From JBBSJT01 sp041691015 (GTDB lineage Bacteria; Chlamydiota; Chlamydiia; Chlamydiales; Parachlamydiaceae): 64,000 bases of DNA. The DNA is taken from NCBI GenBank assembly GCA_041691015.1, contig JBEPVN010000002.1, positions 13,699-77,698 of the forward strand. Reading direction: 5' to 3'. Every line of letters begins with the position of its first letter. Position 1 is the first letter of the stretch. Below the pieces are notes generated by a model that did no database searches, was not told where the DNA came from, and saw only the letters and a program-made list of their open reading frames with translations. The translations under genes and the position numbers were made by a program. Below, piece by piece: positions 7,729 to 16,758 of the stretch.

Positions 7729-9447
7729 TTATGGTTTTCGCGAGGGAAGCAATAAGCCAAAAAGAGCAAGTCCCGAAAAAACCAAGATCAGATGATCCCC
7801 AAATTTTGAATAAAGTGTTTGATAATTATACGTCGGCATTTGAATAAATAAGGAATCCGAGACGGTTTCAAAATTTTTATTTAAATCACCAAGCACTGAA
7901 ACCACCCTGCCCAAGCTGTCAAAACCACCTGTTATTCCCGTATTGCAAGCGCGAATAAGCGGAATGCCGCACTCCACACTTCTTAATCTGGCATGATCAA
8001 AATGCTGCTTTGTTAATGTGGAATTAGGAAACCAACCGTCATTTGTCAGGTTGACTAATATTTCAGCTCCATTTTGTTTATTTTCTCGCATGACATGGCC
8101 AAATGTCTCTTCATAACAAATCGAGACGCCAAATGGTTTTTTCGGGTGGAAAAAAACTTTTGCTTTTTCCCCTTTCGTAAAAGAGCCTTCAACTCCGTAA
8201 CTGATTGCAAGCTGCCTGCAAAAACTAAATGGAATGTACTCCCCAAGAGGAACTAAAACACGTTTTTCATAACGTTCAGGAATTGCGCACGACGTGCAGG
8301 CTGGAAAAAAATAAAGAGCTGCGCTATAGTGTTGTCTTTTACCAAGAGCGATATCATCCACATCTTCAAGACCTGCGACGATCGGCGCATCAAACACGTT
8401 TGCAAAAGCTTGAAGCCAAAATGCATTATTTACAAATGTAATGGTAGACTCTGTTGATTCTTTTTGAGACTTTTGAAATTGCTGGATTAAGTGCTCATCA
8501 AGGCTCGGCATTTTTTCAAGAATTTTTTCACCGAAAACTTCCGTAAAAATTTGTTTTACAGTTTCCAAAGGAAAAACAGATGTATAAGTTCCAAAAGGAA
8601 CCACATATTCAGGAAGTACAATCAAATCTATTTTTTTAGTTTGCTGTTTTTTTGTAATCAAAAGAATTTGTTTCCATTGCTCCATCACATAAGCGATCAA
8701 AACCTTCCGATCATAAATATGATCCATTCCCTCCACTGCAAAAGAAGGCTGCACTAAAACCGCATTGAAAGATTCCTTTTCGTCAAAACTTTTGGACTCA
8801 TGAATAGATAGATGAATCGCACCATAAATATAGGGCGTAAGGGAAGCTATGGTAAACAATCCGGCAGATGCTATAATTTTTAAATTGGATTTGTATTCTA
8901 AAAAACATTTTAGCAAAAGTAAATTTACAAGAATTACCCAAAAAGAAAGACCATAAACTCCAAAAAAAGATGCCATTTGCAAAGAGTATAAGTTTCCAGC
9001 TAATGCCATTCCAGAGGGGTTCCATGAGTACCCTGATAAAAAAAAGAGCCTCGACCACTCCATCAAAACCCAAAAGGCAGCAATGCTTAAGATTTTGATA
9101 ATTCTTGAAATGTTCTCCACTGTAATGAAAAGACCAAGAAGCCCAAATTGTATTCCCTGAAGCGCTGAAAAAATAAAATAAGGCCCCAAAATATAGTAAA
9201 AAGGGTGTGATATCATCCAGGAAAGCTGGATAAGCTGCACACCGGTAAACCAAATAGCGGATAGATAAAAGCGCTTTTTATTACTTTCATAACAAAGAAG
9301 CACCCTCCAAAACAGCGCATAGCCAATACTTGCTGCAAAGACGCATAAAAATAAGCTCCTTGCAGGCTGACCGAAGGCTACAATAAAAAGAGAGATCAAG
9401 CCTAAAAAAAATTGCAGAGGCTTGGATAAAATATGTTCTTTATTCAT
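7729..9447 (-). CDS. lnt: Apolipoprotein N-acyltransferase
   Basis: 572 residues. The N-terminal third has six or so membrane segments (from FLGLISLFIVAFG to VILVNLLLLKCF), followed by a periplasmic nitrilase domain and a last membrane helix near the C-terminus (LILVFSGLALFGLLL). The catalytic triad can be read: Glu280 (LIVLPEYVVPFG), Lys395 (EKRVLVPLGEYIPF) and Cys444 (GVSICYEETFG). It adds the third acyl chain to lipoproteins; several lipoproteins are encoded nearby. Position next to lpxC is as in Chlamydia. Confidence 0.95.
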   Translation of the reverse strand: MNKEHILSKPLQFFLGLISLFIVAFGQPARSLFLCVFAASIGYALFWRVLLCYESNKKRFYLSAIWFTGVQLIQLSWMISHPFYYILGPYFIFSALQGIQFGLLGLFITVENISRIIKILSIAAFWVLMEWSRLFFLSGYSWNPSGMALAGNLYSLQMASFFGVYGLSFWVILVNLLLLKCFLEYKSNLKIIASAGLFTIASLTPYIYGAIHLSIHESKSFDEKESFNAVLVQPSFAVEGMDHIYDRKVLIAYVMEQWKQILLITKKQQTKKIDLIVLPEYVVPFGTYTSVFPLETVKQIFTEVFGEKILEKMPSLDEHLIQQFQKSQKESTESTITFVNNAFWLQAFANVFDAPIVAGLEDVDDIALGKRQHYSAALYFFPACTSCAIPERYEKRVLVPLGEYIPFSFCRQLAISYGVEGSFTKGEKAKVFFHPKKPFGVSICYEETFGHVMRENKQNGAEILVNLTNDGWFPNSTLTKQHFDHARLRSVECGIPLIRACNTGITGGFDSLGRVVSVLGDLNKNFETVSDSLFIQMPTYNYQTLYSKFGDHLILVFSGLALFGLLLPSRKP

Positions 9448-9491
9448 GTAAGCAATTCTAAATCAATGACCTATTTTTTTAAATATAAACT

Positions 9492-9932
9492 TCACACTGT
9501 TTGATTTTCATCAATTCTGCAATCTGAGGAGCAGTAGCATCTATCGATGGAAAGTCCGCCTGCGCCAACTGCCATTATATAAAGAAGCCCACCTGAAATG
9601 CTCAAATTTTTCATAAACATTGCGAACTGAAGTTTTGCATCTTCCGGGGATACATTCCAAAAATCATGAAATAGATAAGTGGTCGGAATAAGAAATAAGA
9701 AAAGAATAAAAGCCGCATATCTTGTTTTAAATCCAAAGATCAAAGCAAGAGCGGATAATATTTCAACGAGCGCTGCCGTAACCAAAAGTACCGGAATAAA
9801 TTTTAAGCCTTTTGAGGCCATATAATTAACTGTTCCTTCATAATCGATAAATTTACCGATACCGGCAATAAGAAAAATCGCGCTAAGGCACAACCTGCCA
9901 AGAAATAAAAGTGCTGAACAACAAAGCTTCAT
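9492..9932 (-). CDS. DoxX-family membrane protein
   Basis: 146 residues with four predicted membrane helices; the first, LGRLCLSAIFLIAGIGKFIDY, is the DoxX-family signature. GGAG lies a few bases upstream of the ATG. The C-terminus has a Cys cluster (DRCYCSSDCRIDENQ) that is not typical and could be a redox or metal site. It precedes lnt by 44 bases on the same strand. Substrate and role unknown; DoxX proteins are often tied to quinone or thiol redox balance. Confidence 0.75.
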   Translation of the reverse strand: MKLCCSALLFLGRLCLSAIFLIAGIGKFIDYEGTVNYMASKGLKFIPVLLVTAALVEILSALALIFGFKTRYAAFILFLFLIPTTYLFHDFWNVSPEDAKLQFAMFMKNLSISGGLLYIMAVGAGGLSIDRCYCSSDCRIDENQTV

Positions 9933-10039
9933 AAAAGACTCCTGATTTTAAAATAACTTATCTCAACTGTGTACATGATAAAAAAATTTTAAGATAGAAA
10001 AATCTCAGGAGGTTTTCTGAAAATTAAAATTTTAAATTT

Positions 10040-10069
10040 TTGACAATTTATATTTTTTTTTGTTACGAT
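10040..10069 (+). promoter_or_regulatory. Sigma70-type promoter of the Band 7 gene pair
   Basis: TTGACA at 10040-10045 and TACGAT at 10064-10069, 18 bases apart, with a TGT just before the -10 (extended -10 type). It lies about 35 bases before the first gene of the pair. Confidence 0.45.
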
Positions 10070-10104
10070 CTGAAACTTCATACTTTAAATTGAGGTCATA
10101 AAAA

Positions 10105-10995
10105 ATGAATTCATCTCAAGAAATAGCGCTGCAATCTTACGCAAACTTAAATGCTCAAACCCGAGATTTGACAAAAAAACGGCAGAACCAAGATATCACC
10201 GCAACAAATTCGCGGATTTCAGGGTTTGCATGGGGGTGCTTTTCGCTTCTAGACATTTTAAGCTATATTACAGGCTCTTCCTTACAAGTCATGCCAAATT
10301 ACGATGTCATTGTCAGCCATTATGGAGTTGTGACACAAATTTTAAGAGAGCCTGGATTTTATTGGTTGAATGGAGCTGGCTTAGAAACAAAAAATGTCTT
10401 TATAGGATCCTGGATGATTACTCTTACAAAAGTTCCTGTGATCAATCCAAACGCATTACCTTATTTCGTATCTGCAACTTGTAATTATCGAGTTATAGAT
10501 TCTTTAGAGGCTACATTTAAGACGCTTGATTTTCATTCTTTTGTAAAAACACAGGCAGAAATTGCCTTGCAAAAAATTTATTGTTGCCACAGCAATTCTC
10601 AAGATACAAAAATCAAAAAACGTTTAAATGAGTATGTCAAAGAAATCGGCGTTCTCATCTCTTCCTTTACTATTACAGGGGTTTTCGTAAGTCAGGAAAT
10701 ACAAGAACTAACTCTTGCTAAAACAAAAGCCGCAGCTTATTTTCAGGGGCGCAAAATAATTGCAAGAGGAGCGATTTTGAATTTGGAATCGACATTAGAA
10801 GAGCTTAAGAAAAATAAAATTGAACTTACGGAAAAAGATAAAAGTATTTTGACCACCAACTTTATTTACCTCATTTGTAAAGGCGAAGATGTGGAACTTA
10901 AATTTTTAAGCGGCGTTCCTTCTTTAGAAGAACTTTTGAGTACGGTCCCATTAAAAAATAAAATTTTGAACAATAGGAATAAACATGAATCTTGA
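10105..10995 (+). CDS. Band 7/SPFH (stomatin-like) family protein, copy 1
   Basis: 296 residues. A hydrophobic patch (about 39-60, SGFAWGCFSLLDILSYITGSS) precedes an SPFH-type domain: V.SHYGVVTQILREPGFYWLNGAG, ETKNVFIGSWMITL, VSATCNYRVIDSLEATFKT and F.KTQAEIALQKI. The C-terminal half is helical (TLAKTKAAAYFQGRKIIARGAI). SPFH proteins scaffold membrane microdomains; the specific role is unknown. It overlaps the next gene by 11 bases. The second protein shares the same blocks, so the two come from a duplication. Confidence 0.7.
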   Translation: MNSSQEIALQSYANLNAQTRDLTKKRQNQDITATNSRISGFAWGCFSLLDILSYITGSSLQVMPNYDVIVSHYGVVTQILREPGFYWLNGAGLETKNVFIGSWMITLTKVPVINPNALPYFVSATCNYRVIDSLEATFKTLDFHSFVKTQAEIALQKIYCCHSNSQDTKIKKRLNEYVKEIGVLISSFTITGVFVSQEIQELTLAKTKAAAYFQGRKIIARGAILNLESTLEELKKNKIELTEKDKSILTTNFIYLICKGEDVELKFLSGVPSLEELLSTVPLKNKILNNRNKHES

Positions 10996-11854
10996 AAAAA
11001 TAAGCCTCATATCCGATAAAGGAATTGATCCTCATGCTGCATTATTTGAAACAAAACGTGATAACGAAAAACTTCTAGAATTAGACTGCTCAATTTCGTG
11101 TCTTGTAAATTCCCTTTTTTGGCTATGCTTTCCTTTTACATGTTGTGCCAACATCAAAACAGTCACCCCCATGACAGACACTATCATTAGTAAGTGCGGA
11201 ATAGTGACTGAAATTTTAAGGGAACCTGGACCCTATTGTGTTGGTTTTTGCTGCGTTGAGACAATGGATGTTTACATGGGCCTGAACACTATAGAAATTA
11301 ATAAAAAAGGAGCAAACGATCTTCATGGAAGTCCACTCACGGTTTCTGCTCAATTTGTTTACAGAGTGACAAATTCACTAAACGCAACTTTTAGAACAGG
11401 AAATTTAGAAAAGTTTTTAACAGATCAAGCTGAATCTGCGATGCGTGCAGTTTTGGCTCTATACCCCTATGATGTAGACGATGGTCATAGTAAAAATAAA
11501 GTCGATTGCTTGGTAAAGCAATCCAATCATATCGACAAAAAACTCGTTGAAGTTTTTCAAAAAATGGTTGATTTTGTGGGTGTAAAAATTGAATCTTTTC
11601 GCTTGATCAACGTTGAATATCATCAAAGCGTTGCAAAGTTATTGTTAGCAAGACAAGAAGCACAAGCTGAAGTCACAGCACGAACAGCTATTGCAGAAGG
11701 GATTTCCGGAATAATTAAAGAAACGGTAAGCCATTTGAAAGCCTTAGGCATTAATTTATCCCAAACCGAACTAAATAAATTTGCGACTAACCTATCTTTG
11801 ATTTTGGTCAATCATGGGCATACGACCTTGAATTTATTTGATGGACATGCATAG
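10985..11854 (+). CDS. Band 7/SPFH (stomatin-like) family protein, copy 2
   Basis: 289 residues. The core aligns with copy 1: SKCGIVTEILREPGPYCVG, ETMDVYMGLNTIEI, VSAQFVYRVTNSLNATFRT, QAESAMRAVL. A Cys-rich hydrophobic stretch (LDCSISCLVNSLFWLCFPFTCCANI, about 32-56) may dip into the membrane or be acylated. The helical part LLLARQEAQAEVTARTAIAEGI resembles the oligomerising helix of prohibitin/stomatin proteins and is better conserved than in copy 1. The 11-base overlap implies co-translation and a possible hetero-oligomer, as in prohibitin pairs. Confidence 0.72.
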   Translation: MNLEKISLISDKGIDPHAALFETKRDNEKLLELDCSISCLVNSLFWLCFPFTCCANIKTVTPMTDTIISKCGIVTEILREPGPYCVGFCCVETMDVYMGLNTIEINKKGANDLHGSPLTVSAQFVYRVTNSLNATFRTGNLEKFLTDQAESAMRAVLALYPYDVDDGHSKNKVDCLVKQSNHIDKKLVEVFQKMVDFVGVKIESFRLINVEYHQSVAKLLLARQEAQAEVTARTAIAEGISGIIKETVSHLKALGINLSQTELNKFATNLSLILVNHGHTTLNLFDGHA

Positions 11855-11861
11855 ATATAAT

Positions 11862-11925
11862 TTCAAACTGAAAATGTTAAAGACCTTTTCAACTATAAAT
11901 AGTCTTAAAACATTTTCAATTTGAA
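11862..11925 (+). terminator. Long imperfect hairpin after the Band 7 pair
   Basis: Arms 11862-11884 and 11902-11925 pair along about 23 positions with few mismatches; the loop is 17 bases. No T-run follows, so this may be a transcript-end stabiliser rather than a classic terminator. Confidence 0.45.
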
Positions 11926-12022
11926 TCATCCGTATAAAAATTTAAAAATTATAATGATTATTAGTAGCAACTCCTGTATACTGGATTTCACATCATTAAT
12001 TTTTATTTGGTAAATAGCTAAT

Positions 12023-13162
12023 ATGGATCCTCTTCCTTTCCGTGATTATCACGTTTTAGAAATTTTAGAAGGTTATGAAAATCAAAGCCTTCCTTTAGAC
12101 CTTTTCATCAGCCATTATTTTCGGGCTAATAAATCCTTGGGCTCAAAAGATCGCGGAGCTATCGCTGAAATGATCTATTCCATGATTAGGTGGCAGGCAC
12201 TTATCGATTACTTGACAGAAAAGCCGATTACCTGGGAAAAAAGATTTAAGACCTACACAACTGTCACTTTAAATGATTATCAGAACAATGAAGAAATCCC
12301 ACTTCCGATCAGGCTTAGTTTTCCAACACACCTCTTTGAGCTTATCGTTAAAAGCGTCGGGGAAGAACGAGCTATAGAACTTTGCAAAATTAGCAATAAA
12401 CCAGCTCCAACTACAATTCGTGTTAATACGATGAAAACAACTCGCGATGCCCTGATGCAAACGTTTAAAGAATTGTATTTGGTCGGCAATTGCAAATTTT
12501 CAGAAAATGGGATTGTTTTCCTCAAAAAAATTAATCTTTTTGGAACGCCGGAATTTAAAGCCGGACTATTTGAAGTACAAGATGAAGGAAGTCAACTTCT
12601 TGCAGGGCTTGTCAACCCAAAACCAGGTCAGCAAATCATGGATTATTGCGCAGGCTCCGGCGGAAAAACTTTGGCATTTGCCCCTTCGATGGAAAATAAA
12701 GGCCAAATTTTTTTACATGACATTAGAACAAGGGCGCTTGCAGAAGCTAAAATCAGATTGAGGCGAGCCGGAATTCAAAATGCGCAAGTAGTGGAAGCCC
12801 ACGATGAAAATCGTCTTAAAAAACTCAAGAAAAAAATGGATGTTGTACTTGTTGACGCACCCTGCTCCGGAACTGGCACCATGCGACGAAATCCGGATAT
12901 GAAATGGTCTTTTAAAGAAGAAACCGTGCCAAGACTTGTCGGGCAGCAACGCACTATCTTTGAAAAAGCTTTAAGTTTTATGCATCCAAAAGGCAAAATT
13001 ATTTATGCGACGTGCAGCATCTTAAATTATGAGAATCAGGACCAAGTGAATCATTTTCTTGAGACCTACAATCTAAAACTTGTTGGAGAGCCTTTCCAGA
13101 CTTATCCGTCAGATGGTGGAATGGATGGTTTTTTTGCCGCAACTTTTGAATATAATAATTGA
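12023..13162 (+). CDS. RsmB/NOL1-NOP2-Sun family RNA cytosine-5 methyltransferase
   Basis: 379 residues. The SAM site is YCAGSGGKTLAFA; the two family cysteines are in DAPCSGTGTMRRNPDMKW and IIYATCSILNYENQDQV. The N-terminal part (residues 1-130) is shorter than the NusB-like domain of E. coli RsmB, so I leave the symbol open. It corresponds by position to the 'fmu' gene near dacF in Chlamydia. It methylates a cytosine in RNA, probably 16S rRNA. Confidence 0.88.
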   Translation: MDPLPFRDYHVLEILEGYENQSLPLDLFISHYFRANKSLGSKDRGAIAEMIYSMIRWQALIDYLTEKPITWEKRFKTYTTVTLNDYQNNEEIPLPIRLSFPTHLFELIVKSVGEERAIELCKISNKPAPTTIRVNTMKTTRDALMQTFKELYLVGNCKFSENGIVFLKKINLFGTPEFKAGLFEVQDEGSQLLAGLVNPKPGQQIMDYCAGSGGKTLAFAPSMENKGQIFLHDIRTRALAEAKIRLRRAGIQNAQVVEAHDENRLKKLKKKMDVVLVDAPCSGTGTMRRNPDMKWSFKEETVPRLVGQQRTIFEKALSFMHPKGKIIYATCSILNYENQDQVNHFLETYNLKLVGEPFQTYPSDGGMDGFFAATFEYNN

Positions 13163-13259
13163 CAAATGCAGCACTTCATTTTTAGTCTATTTCTTGTATT
13201 AAATGGGTACGCTATGTTACGATTTCCTTTAAGTTATACTACCAAAGCATGATAAAATT

Positions 13260-14324
13260 ATGAAAAAATTCATTTTGCCTTTAACTTTTTTAACATTTTT
13301 AGGTTCCGCGTCGCTTACAGCAAAACCGGAGCCTTTTCTTTTTGGAAATGAAGATGCCCTTCACATTATCATCAATAATCGCATTTTAGCTAAAGTGAAT
13401 GGGAAAGCTATCTCTGTTGTAGATGTCATGAAAAAAATGGATATGCTTTTTTACCGCCAATTTCCGCAGTATACCTCATCTGTTCCAGCACGCTTTCAAT
13501 TTTATCAAATCAATTGGAAACACGTGATCAGTGATCTTATCGACAAAGAACTTATCTTAGCAGATGCCAATGAAAATAAACTCCCTTTAACAAACGGTGA
13601 TATCAGACAGGAAATGGAAACGCTTTTTGGTCCGAACATCATCGGAAATCTCGATAAAATCGGAATGAGCTATGATGAAGCCTGGAATATTGTCAAAGGC
13701 GATATTACGCTACGCCGCATGATTCATTTCAAGGTCAATGCAAAAGCAATGAGGGATGTAACTCCCCAAGCAATGCGTTTATCCTACCAAGAATTTTCTA
13801 AAGAAAATGTAGTCCCTGAAAGTTTTGTTTATCATGTGATCTCAGTTCGCGATTCCGATTCTGATAAGGGTCAAAAAGTTGCCACTCAAATCGGAAAAGA
13901 ATTGGAAGATAAGACTCTTTCACTTCAAGACCTTGCAGAAAAGATAAAAGAAATTTCCAGCTATGGTCAAGGAACTTCCATTTCAGTTACAGAAGAGTTT
14001 AAGCATACTGAAAAGGAAATGTCTTTAGCCTACAAAGAAGTCATCCTTAAGCTTACTCCGGCAAGTTTTAGTGCTCCGATTGCTCAAAAAAGTAGAGCGG
14101 ATAATTCCACTGTTTTTCGTATTTTTTATTTGAAAGATAAAAATTTGGGGGGCGTACCTCCTTTTAACGAAGTTGAAAACAAAATTAAAGACAGACTTAT
14201 CGATATAGCAGTCGAAAAAGAGTCGATTGCTTACCTAAAAAAATTAAGAGATCATTTCGATGTTCAGGAAAGCCATTTGACAGAATTGACAGACGAAGAA
14301 TATCAACCTTTCAGCATGAAGTAA
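13260..14324 (+). CDS. SurA-like periplasmic chaperone/peptidyl-prolyl isomerase
   Basis: 354 residues with a signal peptide (MKKFILPLTFLTFLGSASLTA, cleavage near residue 21-22). Residues about 45-170 are the SurA-N type helical domain starting ILAKVNGKAISVVDVMKKMD. About 185-290 looks like a degenerate parvulin domain. It directly precedes rsmA, as SurA-like genes do both in Chlamydia and in enterobacteria (surA-pdxA-rsmA). It probably guides outer-membrane proteins through the periplasm. Isomerase activity cannot be judged from the sequence. Confidence 0.75.
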   Translation: MKKFILPLTFLTFLGSASLTAKPEPFLFGNEDALHIIINNRILAKVNGKAISVVDVMKKMDMLFYRQFPQYTSSVPARFQFYQINWKHVISDLIDKELILADANENKLPLTNGDIRQEMETLFGPNIIGNLDKIGMSYDEAWNIVKGDITLRRMIHFKVNAKAMRDVTPQAMRLSYQEFSKENVVPESFVYHVISVRDSDSDKGQKVATQIGKELEDKTLSLQDLAEKIKEISSYGQGTSISVTEEFKHTEKEMSLAYKEVILKLTPASFSAPIAQKSRADNSTVFRIFYLKDKNLGGVPPFNEVENKIKDRLIDIAVEKESIAYLKKLRDHFDVQESHLTELTDEEYQPFSMK

Positions 14325-14334
14325 CAAAAATTAA

Positions 14335-15183
14335 GTGGCAATATATAAACCGACAGAACTTTTAGAGTTCCTAAAAGAGCTTGGGATCAATCCTAAAAAA
14401 GCTTTATCACAAAATTTCTTGATTGATGGCAATATTATTCGCAAGATCGTAGCGTCTGCAAACGTTACAGCAGATGATATCGTCTTAGAAGTGGGTCCTG
14501 GACCTGGATCCTTAACAGAAGCCCTTTTGGAAACAGGCGCCCACGTTATAGCTGTTGAAAAAGATCAGGTTTTAGCGTCAGCGCTAGAAAGACTAAAAAC
14601 CCCTGGAAGAAAGCTGGACGTTTATTGCGATGATATTTTAGCTTTTCCAATAGAAAAAATCTGCGGTAAATTTCCCGGTAAAAAATTAAAAGTGATTGCA
14701 AACCTACCCTACAACATCACAACGCCAATTATCGCAAAGCTTATCCCTCAAAACCAGTTGTTTTCATCGCTGACATTAATGGTGCAAGATGAGGTAGCAA
14801 AGCGTTTTATAGGAAAGCCTGGAACTGCTGAGTATAGTTCATTCACAGTTTTCTTAAATTTCTTTTCAGAACCGCGTTATTCTTTTCAAGTTAGCAGAAA
14901 CTGTTTTTATCCTGTTCCACGTGTGGAATCTGCCATTGTAACTTTGGATTTAAAAGTGCCTCCAAAAGTTTCCTGTGAAGAAAACTTCTTTAAAATGACC
15001 CGTAAATCTTTTGAGCAGAGAAGAAAAATGCTTAGAGCTTCTTTAAAAGAGCTTTATACGCCAGAAGCTGTCACCAAAGCCTTGACAGATCTTGGGTTCA
15101 ATCCCCTTGCACGCCCAGAAACGCTTTCTTTGGAACAGTTCATTGCCTTATTCGAAAAATTGTCAATTTATCCCGTAGCATAG
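14335..15183 (+). CDS. rsmA: 16S rRNA dimethyladenosine transferase
   Basis: 282 residues, GTG start 10 bases after the surA-like stop. SAM motif LEVGPGPGSLTEALLETGA and catalytic NLPYNITTPI are intact, as is QNFLIDGNIIRKIV at the N-terminus. It dimethylates the two adjacent adenines of 16S helix 45. The stop codon TAG (15181-15183) lies inside the first GTAGCATAGG unit of the repeat element that follows, so the repeat abuts or replaced the original 3' end. Confidence 0.96.
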   Translation: MAIYKPTELLEFLKELGINPKKALSQNFLIDGNIIRKIVASANVTADDIVLEVGPGPGSLTEALLETGAHVIAVEKDQVLASALERLKTPGRKLDVYCDDILAFPIEKICGKFPGKKLKVIANLPYNITTPIIAKLIPQNQLFSSLTLMVQDEVAKRFIGKPGTAEYSSFTVFLNFFSEPRYSFQVSRNCFYPVPRVESAIVTLDLKVPPKVSCEENFFKMTRKSFEQRRKMLRASLKELYTPEAVTKALTDLGFNPLARPETLSLEQFIALFEKLSIYPVA

Positions 15184-15390
15184 GCTTTAGCCCTGTAGCA
15201 TAGGCTTTTACATTAAGTTTGTTTTGAGGGCTTTAGCCCTCAAGTGTTGCAAACTAAACCAAAAAACAGTCAGAGCCTCAAGTGTATCTAAAATACTTGA
15301 GGGCTAAAGCCCTCAAAAACAAACACAGGCTAAAGCCTATGCTACAGGGCTAAAGCCCTCAAAACAAACTTAAGGTAAAGCCTATGCTAC
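15177..15390. repeat. Nested inverted-repeat element built of GGGCTTTAGCCC and GTAGCATAGGCTTTA units
   Basis: The left half holds GTAGCATAGGCTTTAGCCC twice, then AAGTTTGTTTTGAGGGCTTT and AGCCCTCAAGT. The right half repeats these in inverse order and complement, again with two GCCTATGCTAC ends. The ~60-base middle includes ACTTGAGGGCTAAAGCCCTC. The whole stretch can fold into a long cruciform or mRNA hairpin between the convergent genes rsmA and dacF. Similar ends occur at 57111-57261 and, degraded, at about 28490-28550. Confidence 0.85.
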
Positions 15391-15394
15391 AGGG

Positions 15395-16585
15395 CTAAAA
15401 CAGGTTTTTTAGATAGCTGAGCCAACTTGAAGAAACATCTTCTAAAGCATAAAGCTTGATCTGCTTGGTTTTGTTCAATGTTTCATTGTTTATGATAAGC
15501 TCCCCAACTTTAGTTCCTTTTGCAAGAGGAAACTGAAGCTCATCCCATTTGATAAAAGACTTGATCACTGGCTCCTCAGATGGATAATACCTAATGATAA
15601 AATCATCTTCTACATAAGTTTCAATGGGTTTATTTGCAGAATCCGATGCCAAAACAAACTTTTGCTTACCGGATTTAACCAAAGTTTTTTCCACTTTTTC
15701 TTCATTAAAAGCTATATCAAAGGCTTTGATTGTATCTAAAAAAATATGGCTTCGCTCTTTGGTTTTTAGAAGAACTAGAATAAGCCTTCTATCAGAATTT
15801 TCTGCTGCGCCGACAAAGGTGTTTAAAGCAATAGTCGTGTGCCCTGTTTTTATACCGATTGCCGGTTTATAATAGTAATTTCCATTTCTTAGTAATTTAT
15901 TCAGTTGGACAAGCGTTGTCGGTTCCTGCTTATTTGTCTTTGGACGCGTAAAACGGACAGTTTTGACAACTTCACGTAAAAAAGGATGTTTTAACGCTTC
16001 TTTTGCAATTAGGGACATATCATAGGCCGTTGTGACGTGATTTGGGTGATGCAGCCCATGCGGGTTGCAAAAATTGGTATTTTTGCAGCCAATTGTCTTA
16101 ACGTAGGCATTTAATTCAACTACAAATTCAGGGATTGAAGGACTTACAAAATGAGCAATAACATTAGAGGCATCATTTGCAGAAGGCAGCATCATCCCAT
16201 AGAGTAGATCGCTAAATTTTAGCTCTTCGCCTTTCTTAATGCCGATATGCGAGCTTCCTTGTTCAATATAGTAAGATGGCAACTTATATTCTGAGCGGCG
16301 GATGGCACTTTCAGTCACAGAGGCTATTGCTTCTTGCTTTGCAGCAATGACAGCGTCTAATTGATCGCCTTTAACAGTGAGGGCATAAAGAGCTGTAGCT
16401 ATTTTAGTGATGCTTGCCGGAAATTGCTGCTTTTGACTATTTTTTTCGTATAAAACAGCCCCTGTATCCGCATTTATCATGATCGCTGATTCTGCGTTCA
16501 CTGAAATTTCCAGATATTTGGCAAAAAGCTGACTGTTTACAGAGAAAAATATCATCCAACAAGTCATTATTTTGAAATAAAACAT
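15395..16585 (-). CDS. dacF: D-alanyl-D-alanine carboxypeptidase (penicillin-binding protein, S11 family)
   Basis: 396 residues from ATG 16585, which has GAGGTG upstream at normal distance; a longer frame to 16621 lacks one. A signal peptide (MFYFKIMTCWMIFFSVNSQLFA) leads to the catalytic domain with all three motifs: SITK (SxxK), SAN in LPSANDASN, and KTGHT. It trims pentapeptide stems; chlamydiae make a small amount of peptidoglycan for division. Position matches dacF (CT551) of C. trachomatis. A C-terminal domain and amphipathic end (SWLSYLKNLF) suggest membrane anchoring. Confidence 0.93.
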   Translation of the reverse strand: MFYFKIMTCWMIFFSVNSQLFAKYLEISVNAESAIMINADTGAVLYEKNSQKQQFPASITKIATALYALTVKGDQLDAVIAAKQEAIASVTESAIRRSEYKLPSYYIEQGSSHIGIKKGEELKFSDLLYGMMLPSANDASNVIAHFVSPSIPEFVVELNAYVKTIGCKNTNFCNPHGLHHPNHVTTAYDMSLIAKEALKHPFLREVVKTVRFTRPKTNKQEPTTLVQLNKLLRNGNYYYKPAIGIKTGHTTIALNTFVGAAENSDRRLILVLLKTKERSHIFLDTIKAFDIAFNEEKVEKTLVKSGKQKFVLASDSANKPIETYVEDDFIIRYYPSEEPVIKSFIKWDELQFPLAKGTKVGELIINNETLNKTKQIKLYALEDVSSSWLSYLKNLF

Positions 16586-16679
16586 TAAGCAGTCACCTCT
16601 AATTTTAGTATAATCTTGCACTATACCCCATATTTTCTAAAAAAATCAAATTTTAAAGAATTTAGTTTGTTTAAGTCAA

Positions 16680-16696
16680 TGGCATGTTTTTTGCAT
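16680..16696 (+). promoter_or_regulatory. Sigma54-type promoter
   Basis: TGGCATGTTTTTTGCA has the GG (16681-16682) and GC (16693-16694) doublets at the exact 12-base offset of the -24/-12 consensus (TGGCACG-N4-TTGCA); it deviates at the C of CACG and at the purine. A start near 16706 leaves a 53-base leader before the gene at 16759. A weaker sigma70-like TATAAT is also present at 16728-16733. Confidence 0.5.
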
Positions 16697-16758
16697 ATAA
16701 CAATTTATTATTATTTCTAAAAAATGTTATAATTTAAATATAACAAGGAATTTTTAAT

